From NCBI GenBank assembly GCA_047947135.1, contig CP170457.1, positions 3,038,001 to 3,102,000 of the forward strand: 64,000 nucleotides of DNA, given 5' to 3'. Below the pieces are notes generated by a model that made no database searches, had not been told where the DNA came from, and saw only the letters and a program-made list of their open reading frames with translations. The DNA is from Planctobacterium sp047947135 (GTDB lineage: Bacteria; Pseudomonadota; Gammaproteobacteria; Enterobacterales; Alteromonadaceae). Positions 1 through 9,275 of the stretch are shown in pieces (within the stretch, counting starts at the first letter, position 1; each line of letters opens with the position of its first letter). A program made the position numbers and the translations under genes.

Positions 1-2
1 AA

Positions 3-845
3 TGGTCGGTTCGTTTGATGCCGACACTGTTCATTATTGTGGGTATTTTAATTGTTTACGTAGCGCTGCAGGAAGGGGCCGGTGAAGGACTGGCGGTTTA
101 TCTTGTGCCGGATTTCAGCGTAATCTTCAAGCCTGATCTGTTGATCAGTGCCATGGGTCAGGCGTTTTTCTCGATGTCCTTGGGTGTCGGCACAATGCTG
201 GTTTATGGCTCCTATGTCAGTGAAAAAGAAAACTTACCGACTTTAGGTGCTTCAGTGGCCTTAGTCGATATCGGTGTGGCAATTCTTGCAGGCTTATTGA
301 TCATTCCAGCAATGTACGTGGCGCTTCACAATGGTGTGACTATTTTCGATGAAGCTGGTGTGCTGATCGAAGGTGATAGGCTGATTTTCACGGTGTTACC
401 CGAACTTTTTGACACTATGGGTGGTATCGGGATGGTTGTCGCCTTAGCCTTTTTTGCGCTGATGGTGATTGCCGCGCTGACCTCTTCAATTTCCATGCTG
501 GAAGTCCCGGTGGCTTATATCGTCGAAAATAAAGGCGTATCCAGAAATAAATCCGTTTGGTTAATAGCCATTTCTATCTTTATAACCAGTAGCGTTATCA
601 TCAGTAACTTTGATACGCTATTTGGCTTAGTCGTCACGGCGACCACAAAATACAGTCAGCCATTATTAGGGTTGGCGTTATGTGTATTTGCCGGCTGGAT
701 GTGGCATCGCAATGATATATTACAGGAGTTGCGCAAGGGTAATGAACATTGCGAGCAGACACTGTTCTGGAAGATATGGCCCTGGTACGTAAAATTTGTA
801 TGCCCGGTCATTATTATTCTTATCTGTTACCGATCTTTCGGTTGA
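3..845 (+). CDS. Sodium-dependent symporter, SLC6/NSS family (3' part)
   Basis: C-terminal 280 residues of a sodium-coupled solute symporter of the neurotransmitter:sodium symporter (SLC6) family, acting in the inner membrane. The reading frame is open to the window edge, so the start and the first sodium and substrate helices are missing. About seven hydrophobic helices remain, with the family-like stretches GTMLVYGSYVSEKENLP and ALTSSISMLEVPVAYIVE. The latter resembles the helix that contributes sodium ligands in bacterial homologues. The substrate is probably an amino acid or a related zwitterion by family, but the sequence does not identify it. An NhaC-type antiporter gene follows 29 nt downstream in the same direction, so the two may be co-transcribed. 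Confidence 0.85.
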   Translation, partial: WSVRLMPTLFIIVGILIVYVALQEGAGEGLAVYLVPDFSVIFKPDLLISAMGQAFFSMSLGVGTMLVYGSYVSEKENLPTLGASVALVDIGVAILAGLLIIPAMYVALHNGVTIFDEAGVLIEGDRLIFTVLPELFDTMGGIGMVVALAFFALMVIAALTSSISMLEVPVAYIVENKGVSRNKSVWLIAISIFITSSVIISNFDTLFGLVVTATTKYSQPLLGLALCVFAGWMWHRNDILQELRKGNEHCEQTLFWKIWPWYVKFVCPVIIILICYRSFG

Positions 846-874
846 TTCAAGTCAAATAACAAAGAGCAATTTGC

Positions 875-2353
875 ATGAGTACAGCACAACCCAGAGATCC
901 GTCCCTGTTAGATTCGATTGTACCAATTGTGGTCCTGATAGGACTGCTATTTACATCCGTTATGGTATACGGCAGCGACTCGTCCAGTGGTCCTAACCAA
1001 ATAGCGTTAATGTTAGGGATGGCGGTTACTGCTATCGTCGGTCTGAAAAATGGCTTTACCTGGAAAGAAATAGAACAGGGCATGATAAATGGCATTTCTA
1101 TTTCGTTGGGAGCCATCTTAATCCTTCTGGCAGTAGGTTCTTTAATTGGTACCTGGTTATTGTCCGGTACAGTACCCACCTTGATTTACTACGGGCTGGA
1201 ATTACTTAATCCCTCTATCTTTTATGCTGCATCAGTGATTATTTGTGCTGTGGTCGCCATGAGTATAGGTAGCAGCTGGACGACTGCGGCGACAGTAGGT
1301 GTGGCACTTATCGGCGTCGCCAATGGTATGGGAGTATCGGAAACGGTCACTGCCGGAGCGATCATTTCTGGTGCCTATTTTGGTGACAAAATTTCGCCAT
1401 TATCAGAAACAACGAATTTAGCACCGGCTGTTGCAGGTACAGATTTATTTGAACATATCCGTTATATGTTGTGGACGACGGTACCGAGTATCGTGATTGC
1501 GTTGATCTTGTTTTTGTTTCTAGGATTTAATTCTGCTGGTATTGCTGACAATGAAAAAATTGCCGAGATGCAAATGCTACTTAACCAGCAATTCAATCTT
1601 GGCCCCGAAATGTTAGTGCCTCTCATAGTATTGTTAACAATGGCAGTAATGAAGGTGCCGGCGTTTCCTTCTGTTGGTATTGGGGCGTTGCTTGGTGGTG
1701 TCTGGGCGGTTATTTTCCAACCGGAAGCCATTGCCAATCTCATCGACAAGGATTCAGCCAGCATTGCGGAGTCGTTTAAAGTCGTTTGGGTGGCGTTGTA
1801 TGATGGTGTGGCATTTACTACCACTAACGAAAATCTCAACGATTTACTTAGCGGTGGTGGCATGTCCAGCATGCTGAATACTATTTGGCTTATTATTTGT
1901 GCGATGTGTTTTGGTGCAGTATTGGAAAAAGTCGGACTGTTGAAGCGTGCTGTCAGTGCTATTCTTAAAGGGGCAAAATCGGCCGGAGACATGGTGACCC
2001 GGACTATACTTACCTGCTTCGGTTCGAACCTTATAACGGCTGATCAATACATTTCTATTGTCATGCCAGGGCGAATGTACAAAGACGAGTTTAAAAAACG
2101 GGGACTGCATCAGTTAAATCTTTCTCGCTCGCTTGAGGATGGGGGAACCATTACTTCACCGCTTATTCCGTGGAATACCTGCGGTGCGTATATGCATTCT
2201 GTGTTATTAGTGCACCCATTTGAGTATGTCGCGTATGCGTTTTTCAATCTGATCAATCCGGTATTAGCTATCATTTATGCAATATTGGGGATAAAAATTC
2301 TTAAACTGGACCCACCTGAATCAGTCATGCCAAAAGTGGAGCCAAGTAAATAA
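875..2353 (+). CDS. nhaC: Na+/H+ antiporter, NhaC family
   Basis: A 492-residue inner-membrane protein with about 11-12 hydrophobic segments. It would exchange internal sodium for external protons. The family-like stretches are SIGSSWTTAATVGVALIGVA, the GAYFGDKISPLSETTNLAPA segment near residues 165-185, and a C-terminal half with ITADQYISIVMPGRMYK. Length fits NhaC-family carriers. The gene starts 29 nt after the sodium symporter and ends 17 nt before pepN, so it probably sits in the same transcript as the symporter. Related NhaC-type proteins can exchange other ions or organic acids, so the substrate is a family-level inference. Confidence 0.85.
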   Translation: MSTAQPRDPSLLDSIVPIVVLIGLLFTSVMVYGSDSSSGPNQIALMLGMAVTAIVGLKNGFTWKEIEQGMINGISISLGAILILLAVGSLIGTWLLSGTVPTLIYYGLELLNPSIFYAASVIICAVVAMSIGSSWTTAATVGVALIGVANGMGVSETVTAGAIISGAYFGDKISPLSETTNLAPAVAGTDLFEHIRYMLWTTVPSIVIALILFLFLGFNSAGIADNEKIAEMQMLLNQQFNLGPEMLVPLIVLLTMAVMKVPAFPSVGIGALLGGVWAVIFQPEAIANLIDKDSASIAESFKVVWVALYDGVAFTTTNENLNDLLSGGGMSSMLNTIWLIICAMCFGAVLEKVGLLKRAVSAILKGAKSAGDMVTRTILTCFGSNLITADQYISIVMPGRMYKDEFKKRGLHQLNLSRSLEDGGTITSPLIPWNTCGAYMHSVLLVHPFEYVAYAFFNLINPVLAIIYAILGIKILKLDPPESVMPKVEPSK

Positions 2354-2370
2354 AATAAAGTAGAGGTGTT

Positions 2371-4950
2371 ATGACAAAGCCTGTCGCCAAGAAGTTAAGT
2401 GACTATCGCCCGCCAACATTCAGTGTCGGGCACCTTAATTTAGAATTTCATCTCGATCCTGACAAAACCAAGGTTATCAGTCGCTTCTCTGTGGAGCGAT
2501 TGGATAGCACAGCAACTTCGCTGGTGCTGGATGGCGAAGACCTTGAATTACAGTCGGTTGCCATCAACGGCAAGGATACTCAAAACTTCACAAAAACTGA
2601 AAATGCTCTACATCTTGTTATCGAGAATGACAAGGCAGATATTGAGATTGTCAGCTTTTGCGCCCCCAATAAAAATACCAGCCTGGAAGGCTTATATTAT
2701 GCCAACGGTGCGTTTTGCACCCAATGTGAAGCTGAAGGCTTCCGTAAAATCACCTATTTTTTAGACCGTCCTGATGTGCTTACCCGATATCAGGTAAAAC
2801 TGATTGCAGATAAACAGCGCTATCCATTTTTATTAAGTAATGGTAACTGCATAGGATCCGGAGACTATGATGAATCCCGTCACTGGATTGAATGGCAGGA
2901 CCCCCATAAAAAACCGAGTTATTTGTTCGCGGTTGTCGCAGGTGATTTTGATAAGTTAACAGATGAGTTCATTACCCGCAGTGGTAATAATGTTGCACTG
3001 GAATTATTTGTGGAAAAAGGCCAGGCGGCAAAAGGACAACACGCTCTTGATTCTTTGAAAAAAGCGATGAAGTGGGACGAAGATGTTTTCGGACTTGAAT
3101 ATGATCTCGATATTTACATGATTGTCGCGGTCGATTTTTTCAATATGGGGGCGATGGAAAACAAAGGCCTCAATGTCTTCAACAGTAAATTTGTATTGGC
3201 CAATGCCGAAACTGCGACGGATCAGGACTTTTTTAATATCGAATCCATAATCGCACATGAGTATTTTCACAATTGGACAGGGAACAGAGTGACCTGTCGT
3301 GACTGGTTCCAGTTAAGTCTGAAAGAGGGGCTAACGGTTTTCAGGGACCAAAAGTTCAGTGAAGATATGGGCTCGGCACTGGCAACTCGTATCGATCAGG
3401 TTAAACGCATTAAAGAGCACCAGTTTGCTGAAGATGCCAGCCCCATGTCGCATCCGATTCGTCCCCAATCTGTCATTGAAATGAACAACTTTTACACGGT
3501 CACCGTCTACGATAAAGGTGCCGAAGTTATTCGCATGATGCACACAGTTCTCGGACATCAGGGCTTTGTGCAGGGCATGAATTTGTATTTTGAGCGTCAT
3601 GATGGTCAGGCAGTTACTTGTGATGACTTTGTTAACGCCATGCAGGATGCAAATGACGTCGATCTGGGGCTATTCAAACGTTGGTATCAACAATCTGGTA
3701 CTCCAGTGATTAAAGCAAGTGAAAACTTTGATGCCGAATCCGGGCAGTATCATATCGCGCTTGAGCAACAACACTTTGCAACTGCTGATCAAAAGCAAAA
3801 AGAGACACTGCATATTCCTATTGCCTATGAATTAATAGATAAAAGTACAGAGCAAGTTGTGGCATCCGATGTACTTAATCTTAAATCTACAACTGCAACA
3901 ATTTCCTTGTCTGGCCAATTGGATAAGCCAGTACCGGTTTTGCTTACAGGATTTTCGGCACCGGTGAAACTGGACTTTCGGGCAACGGATGAAGATCTGG
4001 TTTATACCGCATTACACAGTGGAAATGAGCTAGCCAGATGGGACGCTACACAACAACTCTACAGCCGGCTCATCTGGGATGGTTACGATAAGGGTGAGAT
4101 GACGGTTGATGCAAATGCCCTAATTTCAGAATTCAGTCGGCCACTTTTTGAGGCAAAGTATGACGATCTGACCTTGCTTGCTGAAATGCTCACCTTACCC
4201 TCAATAGAAAATTTAATGGGGCAACGGGAGCAACTGGATATCGGCAAATTGCTGCTGGCCAGAAAATCATTGTTAGCGGCGTTTAGTCAAAATGTAGCAG
4301 AGCAGTGCCTGAAGTTTTTGTCTTCTTTGCAGCATAAGGCGTATCACTATAATGCGGAAGATGTTGCTCGCAGGACGCTTGCAGCTAAATGCTTGTTCCA
4401 TGTCACGCTCTCAGGGCTGGATACTAAAATGGCGGAACAGCAATTTCACCAGGCAGATAATATGACCGATACGCTAGCGGCCTTGAGGGCACTGCAGCTG
4501 GCAGATATTGCGCAATTTGACAATGCTATGTGTGAATTTGAGAAGAACTGGCGTAGCGAAGTCCAGGTGCTGGATAAATGGATGTCGTTGCACGCCAGTA
4601 CGGAACGACACGACATACTGGCCAGATTGGATTTGCTGTCGGGACATCAGTCTTTCGATATCGCGAACCCTAACAGAGTCAGAGCTCTGGTTGGTACCTT
4701 TGCATTTTATAATACGGATGGTTTTCACAAAGAGGATGGCAGTGGGTATCGCTATGTCGCTGATTATTTAATTAAGTTAAATGAGGTCAATCCACAGGTG
4801 GCAGCACGCGTTGTTACACCATTGCTTTCCTGGCAGAAATTTGATGCTCACAGACAAGACCTAATGAAAACACAGCTAATGCGTATTGCTGATGTTCCGT
4901 CGATAAGTCGTGACTTGTATGAAAAAGTGAGTAAATCTTTGGGTTACTAG
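2371..4950 (+). CDS. pepN: Aminopeptidase N (M1 family zinc metallopeptidase)
   Basis: An 859-residue cytoplasmic M1 aminopeptidase that removes N-terminal residues from peptides in late protein turnover. The exopeptidase motif GAMEN is at about residue 260. The zinc site HEYFHNW is at about 296, and the second zinc-ligand Glu lies in LKEGLTVFRDQ near 319. A Tyr in NNFYTVTVYDKGAEV near 375-380 fits the transition-state residue. Length matches enterobacterial and alteromonad PepN (about 860-870). The start follows an AGAGG-type ribosome binding site. In related genomes pepN is next to a DUF2835 gene, as here. Confidence 0.97.
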   Translation: MTKPVAKKLSDYRPPTFSVGHLNLEFHLDPDKTKVISRFSVERLDSTATSLVLDGEDLELQSVAINGKDTQNFTKTENALHLVIENDKADIEIVSFCAPNKNTSLEGLYYANGAFCTQCEAEGFRKITYFLDRPDVLTRYQVKLIADKQRYPFLLSNGNCIGSGDYDESRHWIEWQDPHKKPSYLFAVVAGDFDKLTDEFITRSGNNVALELFVEKGQAAKGQHALDSLKKAMKWDEDVFGLEYDLDIYMIVAVDFFNMGAMENKGLNVFNSKFVLANAETATDQDFFNIESIIAHEYFHNWTGNRVTCRDWFQLSLKEGLTVFRDQKFSEDMGSALATRIDQVKRIKEHQFAEDASPMSHPIRPQSVIEMNNFYTVTVYDKGAEVIRMMHTVLGHQGFVQGMNLYFERHDGQAVTCDDFVNAMQDANDVDLGLFKRWYQQSGTPVIKASENFDAESGQYHIALEQQHFATADQKQKETLHIPIAYELIDKSTEQVVASDVLNLKSTTATISLSGQLDKPVPVLLTGFSAPVKLDFRATDEDLVYTALHSGNELARWDATQQLYSRLIWDGYDKGEMTVDANALISEFSRPLFEAKYDDLTLLAEMLTLPSIENLMGQREQLDIGKLLLARKSLLAAFSQNVAEQCLKFLSSLQHKAYHYNAEDVARRTLAAKCLFHVTLSGLDTKMAEQQFHQADNMTDTLAALRALQLADIAQFDNAMCEFEKNWRSEVQVLDKWMSLHASTERHDILARLDLLSGHQSFDIANPNRVRALVGTFAFYNTDGFHKEDGSGYRYVADYLIKLNEVNPQVAARVVTPLLSWQKFDAHRQDLMKTQLMRIADVPSISRDLYEKVSKSLGY

Positions 4951-5083
4951 CGCTAATAGAGCGTTTAAAAAAGAGCGACAGGCCGACAATGGATATACAA
5001 CATTGTGTTTCATGAAAGGTCTGTTGGGATAACCAAGTGATGTTTTGACCTGGTTGGAAACATTTTAGTTTTTTATACACAGT

Positions 5084-5332
5084 ATGAACAAAGATAATAA
5101 CGCTCAGGAATTGCAAGCCTACTATTTTCAATTAAATGTCACTTATCAGGAATGTGAACGGCTTTATATGCCGGGTAACAATACCTGCTTGATGAGGGCC
5201 GAAAATGGCGCCCGAATTCAGGTGCCCTCTAAAAACCTTCGCCCTTTTGTCACCAGTCTGGGAATAAAAGGGCGCTTTCGACTTATTACAGATAAAAATA
5301 ACAAACTGAAATCCTTTGAAAAAATCGCATAG
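5084..5332 (+). CDS. DUF2835 family protein
   Basis: An 82-residue cytoplasmic protein of the DUF2835 family, recognised by the YYFQLNVTYQECERLY opening, the LRAENGARIQVPSKNLRPF-like middle and the IKGRFRL core. No signal peptide or membrane segment is visible. The family is small, gammaproteobacterial and without an assigned biochemical role. It is usually found beside pepN, which is also the case here (133 nt downstream of the pepN stop). Family membership is confident, function unknown. Confidence 0.88.
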   Translation: MNKDNNAQELQAYYFQLNVTYQECERLYMPGNNTCLMRAENGARIQVPSKNLRPFVTSLGIKGRFRLITDKNNKLKSFEKIA

Positions 5333-5733
5333 CTGAACTATTACATTAGAGCGTGTTGATCTTTGTCGTAATTTTCAGAGTTACGGTTTAGGTAATCTTG
5401 CAGCGGTTACTGAATCTTTAATTATGCCACACGATCAGAACGCTTTGGCTGATAACAAAATAAATACTGAAAAGATAAACAGGTTCCAATACCCAGTAAA
5501 CTTTGAATGATATAACCTGAAGTCCGGCACGCTCAAAACAGGTTTAACAGGCAGGACAAAAATGTTGTTTTTTTATACGGATTTACAACTGGTACGATTT
5601 GTTCTTGCTTCAGCATTAAAATGATGTAATCATTATTGTTAATAATCAAGCTTGGTTATGAATTAAGCTTTAAAGCTCAGTAACTTAAGGCACACACGAT
5701 AGCAACCTGCTCAGACAGGGGAGAATAAAAACT
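5333..5733. other. Intergenic leader of the DUF1302 cluster
   Basis: A 401-bp AT-rich stretch without a credible reading frame. It must hold the promoter of the downstream envelope cluster. The one site I can single out is a FadR-like operator at 5587-5603. The ribosome binding site AGGGGAG is at about 5716-5722. No clear terminator for the pepN/DUF2835 transcript is visible. Confidence 0.6.
5587..5603 (+). promoter_or_regulatory. Candidate FadR operator
   Basis: AACTGGTACGATTTGTT matches the gammaproteobacterial FadR consensus (A-N-CTGGT-C-N-GA-C-N-N-GTT) at nearly all fixed positions. It shares CTGGTACGA with the E. coli fadB operator as I recall it. It lies 131 nt upstream of the DUF1302 start. 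A second FadR-like site in front of fabA in this window suggests the organism has a FadR. Single-site recognition by eye carries a real chance of coincidence. Confidence 0.4.
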
Positions 5734-7833
5734 ATGAATAAAGGGCCTCGTATCTTCAAAAAGTCGCCTTTGGCTGTGGGCTTGATGACTGCTTTTGCGG
5801 CATCGATGCCTGCACAGAGTGCTAGCTGGTCTTATGGTGACCTCAACATCACATTTGACTCTACCTTCTCTATCGGTACCAGTATTCGGGCTGAAGACCG
5901 CGATTTTGATAAGATTGCGAAAAGCAGCCAGCCGAATTTGGACTGGTCCGGATACAACATTCTCAGCAATGTTGTGTATGAGGGTGAGGACATTTGGCGA
6001 ATCAATGCCGATACCGGTGCTTATTCAGCCAATGGTGACTTGGGTAACCTTAACTTTGACAACGGCGAAGCATTTTCAACTGTATTCAAAGGTGTTCATG
6101 AATTAGATTTGAACTGGGGTGACTACGGATTCTTCATGCGTGGTATGTATTACTACGATTTTGAAATGATGGATGGTGAGCGCCCTTGGAAAAACCAGAT
6201 TTCTTCTCAAATTAATGCTTTTGATCGACCTAACGACCCGTGTCGTGACGCCAGAGCCGAAGAAAACCTGTGTAAAGATGTGCGTTTACTCGATGCCTTC
6301 TTTTACGCAGACTTTTGGTTGGGTGATGTGCCGGTGACATTTCGTTTAGGTGACCAGGTGATATCGTGGGGTGAAAGTACGTTCATTCAGCATGGTATTA
6401 ACAACATTAACCCGGTTGATGTTACTCGAGCGAGAGCACCCGGTGCGGAATTAAAAGAAGTTTTTATTCCTGTAGGAACTGTTTTTGCTAACGCCAGTTT
6501 AACCGATACACTGGGTATTTCGGTGTATTATCAGTACGAGTGGGAAAAGAGTATCTTACCCGTGGCTGGCAGTTACTTCGCAACCAACGACTTTGCGGGT
6601 GATGGTGGTTATTTGAATAATATCCAACTCAGTTTCACTCGGAACCCTGACCTGGATTTAGATTATTTGCTTTGGTCATTAAACAACGTTGGTGATGCAA
6701 CTCGAGCTGGGGCAGACCCAGCCCAAATGGCTGCGGCAGTGCTTGGACACTCGACCAAAGTGGCTTTGCGTGAAAAAGGCGACCGCTTTTACAAAGATGC
6801 AGAAGATAACGGCCAATACGGTATTAAACTTTCGTATTTCTCTGAAGAGCTGAACAACACAGAATTTGGTTTTTACCATCTTAATTATCACTCTAAACGC
6901 CCTCTTTTAGTGGGTTTGTCAGCAGACTATACCAATGCTTCACTTGCGCATGATGTAGCGTATCTCGCTTCAAACCAGGTGACAGCGGATAACGTCACAG
7001 ATTTAACCTCATTCGCGAAAGCCGAAGCGATTTTCCCGGAAGATATTAAACTTTACGGTATCAGCTTTAACACTAGTGTTGGTGAAACGGCCATTGCAGG
7101 TGAAATTACCTATCGTAAAGATGAACCCTTGCAAATGGATGATGTAACGTTGCTATATGCTGCATTCCCAGAGCAACTTGCCGCTGCCGGGTTGCGTCCT
7201 GATTTGGCGGGTATTTCGCAATATGACCAATACATCGGCCGTGCCCCTGTGCCGGGAGAGCGAATCGACGGTGTAATTGAGTTGGATACCTTACAAATTC
7301 AAGGTAGTGCATCACACATATTTGGTCCAGTGTTGGGTACAGATAATCTAATTGGTTTGGTTGAAGTCGGTTATGTCCAGATTAATGACATGCCTGACCC
7401 AAGCGTCTTAGCTTTGGAAGCGCCGGGCACGCATCGTTCTGTGCCGCTGGTACCGTTAACCAATCCTGATGGGTCAGTTACCAGTCGTACAGGATTGCAT
7501 GTTGGGTTATCCAATGGTCCTGAAGTCGATTCTCAGTTTGCTACGGATGACGCCTGGGGTTATCGCTTGTTGGGTGTTGCTGATTTCAACAACGTATACA
7601 GTGGTGTTAACCTGAGAGTCCGTGCGACATTTGCACATGACGTTGAGGGTACAACACCAAATCCAATGTTCTTGTTCGTAGAAGATAGAAAATCGTCCAG
7701 TGTTTCGTTCACTTTCGATTATTTGAGCAAGATGTCCGCCTCTTTCTCTTACAACGCGTTCTGGGGTGGCGGTGCTGCCAACGGGTTGTCTGACAGAGAC
7801 TTTATTTCATTCGATTTTAAATATTCGATCTAG
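5734..7833 (+). CDS. DUF1302 outer-membrane protein
   Basis: A 699-residue exported protein with a signal peptide (about residues 1-29, cleavage after AQS-A). The body has alternating beta-strand character and ends in a strand with a hydrophobic last residue (SFDFKYSI), typical of outer-membrane barrels. It resembles the DUF1302 family, with the characteristic GDQVISWGESTFIQHGINNINPVD segment around 205-230. Family members are almost always encoded next to a DUF1329 protein, as here. They are thought to form an outer-membrane channel or receptor of an envelope lipid or hydrophobic-compound transport system, but the role is unproven. A candidate FadR site lies upstream, and the gene starts an apparent operon with the next three genes. 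Confidence 0.85.
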   Translation: MNKGPRIFKKSPLAVGLMTAFAASMPAQSASWSYGDLNITFDSTFSIGTSIRAEDRDFDKIAKSSQPNLDWSGYNILSNVVYEGEDIWRINADTGAYSANGDLGNLNFDNGEAFSTVFKGVHELDLNWGDYGFFMRGMYYYDFEMMDGERPWKNQISSQINAFDRPNDPCRDARAEENLCKDVRLLDAFFYADFWLGDVPVTFRLGDQVISWGESTFIQHGINNINPVDVTRARAPGAELKEVFIPVGTVFANASLTDTLGISVYYQYEWEKSILPVAGSYFATNDFAGDGGYLNNIQLSFTRNPDLDLDYLLWSLNNVGDATRAGADPAQMAAAVLGHSTKVALREKGDRFYKDAEDNGQYGIKLSYFSEELNNTEFGFYHLNYHSKRPLLVGLSADYTNASLAHDVAYLASNQVTADNVTDLTSFAKAEAIFPEDIKLYGISFNTSVGETAIAGEITYRKDEPLQMDDVTLLYAAFPEQLAAAGLRPDLAGISQYDQYIGRAPVPGERIDGVIELDTLQIQGSASHIFGPVLGTDNLIGLVEVGYVQINDMPDPSVLALEAPGTHRSVPLVPLTNPDGSVTSRTGLHVGLSNGPEVDSQFATDDAWGYRLLGVADFNNVYSGVNLRVRATFAHDVEGTTPNPMFLFVEDRKSSSVSFTFDYLSKMSASFSYNAFWGGGAANGLSDRDFISFDFKYSI

Positions 7834-7847
7834 GGGAGAGAAACTAC

Positions 7848-9212
7848 ATGAAAAAATTAGCCCTAGTTGCATCGGCCATATCGCTTTGTCTTAGCGTTGG
7901 TGTTGCACAAGCTAAAGTATCAGAAGCAGAAGCGGCGAGATTAGGCAAGGATTTGACCCCTCTAGGTGGTGAAATGGCAGGCAATGCTGATGGCAGTATT
8001 CCTGCGTACACAGGGGGCATCACTAAACCGCCTGCTGGATACACAGTAGGTGATTTTCATCCTGATCCTTATGCGGGTGAGCAACCGTTGTTCGAAATTA
8101 CCAGCGCAAATGTTGCACAGTACGAACAATTTTTGTCAGACGGTCAGAAAAAGTTATTTGAGACCTATCCTGATACCTACAAAATGCCAGTGTACAAAAC
8201 TCACAGAAGCGCTGCGAACCCAGAACGGGTTTATGAAGCTGTGAGGGCAAATGCCACACGAGCGGAATTGGTACAGGGTGGTAACGGCATCAAGAATGCG
8301 GCCATCGGAGTTCCATTCCCGATTCCACAATCGGGTGTAGAAGCTATCTGGAACCACCTGTTGCGTTATCGTGGTCAGGCTGTACAGCGCTTTGGTGGAC
8401 AAGCCGCACCTACTGCGAGCGGTGATTACACCGTTATCGGTTTTGATGACGTGCTGATGATCAAATATGCCCAGGATGGCATCACGCCGGAACAGCTATT
8501 TGAAGATAATGTGTTGTTCAAATTTAAACAGAAAGTGACTGTGCCAGCGCGTTTAGCGGGTACCGCGCTACTGGTCTGGGAAACGATGGATCAGGTGAAA
8601 GAACCTCGTAAAGCCTGGACTTACAATACCGGTCAACGTCGTGTACGTTTGGCACCTAATGTTGCTTACGATGCACCAGGAACAGCGGCAGATGGTTTGC
8701 GTACCAGTGATGACCTGGATATGTTTAATGGCGCGCCAGATCGTTACAACTGGGAATTGAAAGGCAAGAAAGAAATGTATGTTGCCTACAATAATTATAA
8801 GTTGCATAGTGGTGATGTGGCATACTCAGACATCTTAAAGCCTGGTCATATTAACCCTGACTTAACTCGCTTTGAAAAACACCGTGTTTGGGTTGTGGAG
8901 GCAACGCTGAAAGAGGGCGTACGCCACATCTATGCAAAACGGGTGTTCTACATTGATGAGGATAGCTGGCAAGTACAGGTCGCCGATATGTATGATGCGC
9001 GTGGAGAACTTTATCGCGTCAATATCGCTCATGGCGTAAATTATTATGAAGTTCCTACACATTGGTCTACGCTTGATGTTAACCATGATTTGAATTCACG
9101 CCGTTATTTGGCCGTTGGCCTTGATAACGAAGAGAAAATGTATGACTTTTCTGTTGAGCTTTCCGATGTAGAGTTCACTCAGCAGGCGCTTAGAAGGGAA
9201 GGTCGTCGTTAA
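7848..9212 (+). CDS. DUF1329 periplasmic protein (LolA/LolB-like fold family)
   Basis: A 454-residue exported protein of the DUF1329 family. It has a signal peptide (residues 1-22, cleavage after AQA). Family-like segments are LTPLGGEMAGNADGSIPAYTGG at the mature N-terminus and the YNTGQRRVRLAPNVAYDAPG region near 263-282. The family is structurally related to outer-membrane lipoprotein-sorting proteins with a hydrophobic cavity, so a lipid carrier role is a reasonable inference. The gene follows the DUF1302 gene after 14 nt. A strong hairpin terminator lies just after it, so downstream genes may be expressed at a lower level. Confidence 0.85.
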   Translation: MKKLALVASAISLCLSVGVAQAKVSEAEAARLGKDLTPLGGEMAGNADGSIPAYTGGITKPPAGYTVGDFHPDPYAGEQPLFEITSANVAQYEQFLSDGQKKLFETYPDTYKMPVYKTHRSAANPERVYEAVRANATRAELVQGGNGIKNAAIGVPFPIPQSGVEAIWNHLLRYRGQAVQRFGGQAAPTASGDYTVIGFDDVLMIKYAQDGITPEQLFEDNVLFKFKQKVTVPARLAGTALLVWETMDQVKEPRKAWTYNTGQRRVRLAPNVAYDAPGTAADGLRTSDDLDMFNGAPDRYNWELKGKKEMYVAYNNYKLHSGDVAYSDILKPGHINPDLTRFEKHRVWVVEATLKEGVRHIYAKRVFYIDEDSWQVQVADMYDARGELYRVNIAHGVNYYEVPTHWSTLDVNHDLNSRRYLAVGLDNEEKMYDFSVELSDVEFTQQALRREGRR

Positions 9213-9232
9213 AAATAAACATTAAAACTAAA

Positions 9233-9261
9233 GCGGCCACAAAATCTGTGGCCGCTCTTTT
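9233..9261 (+). terminator. Rho-independent terminator after the DUF1329 gene
   Basis: Perfect 8-bp GC-rich stem GCGGCCAC / GTGGCCGC with a 7-nt loop, followed by TCTTTT. It lies between the DUF1329 gene and the Ycf48-like gene, inside what otherwise looks like one operon, so it probably acts as a partial terminator. Confidence 0.85.
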
Positions 9262-9275
9262 CAGTAAGTTGGGCT

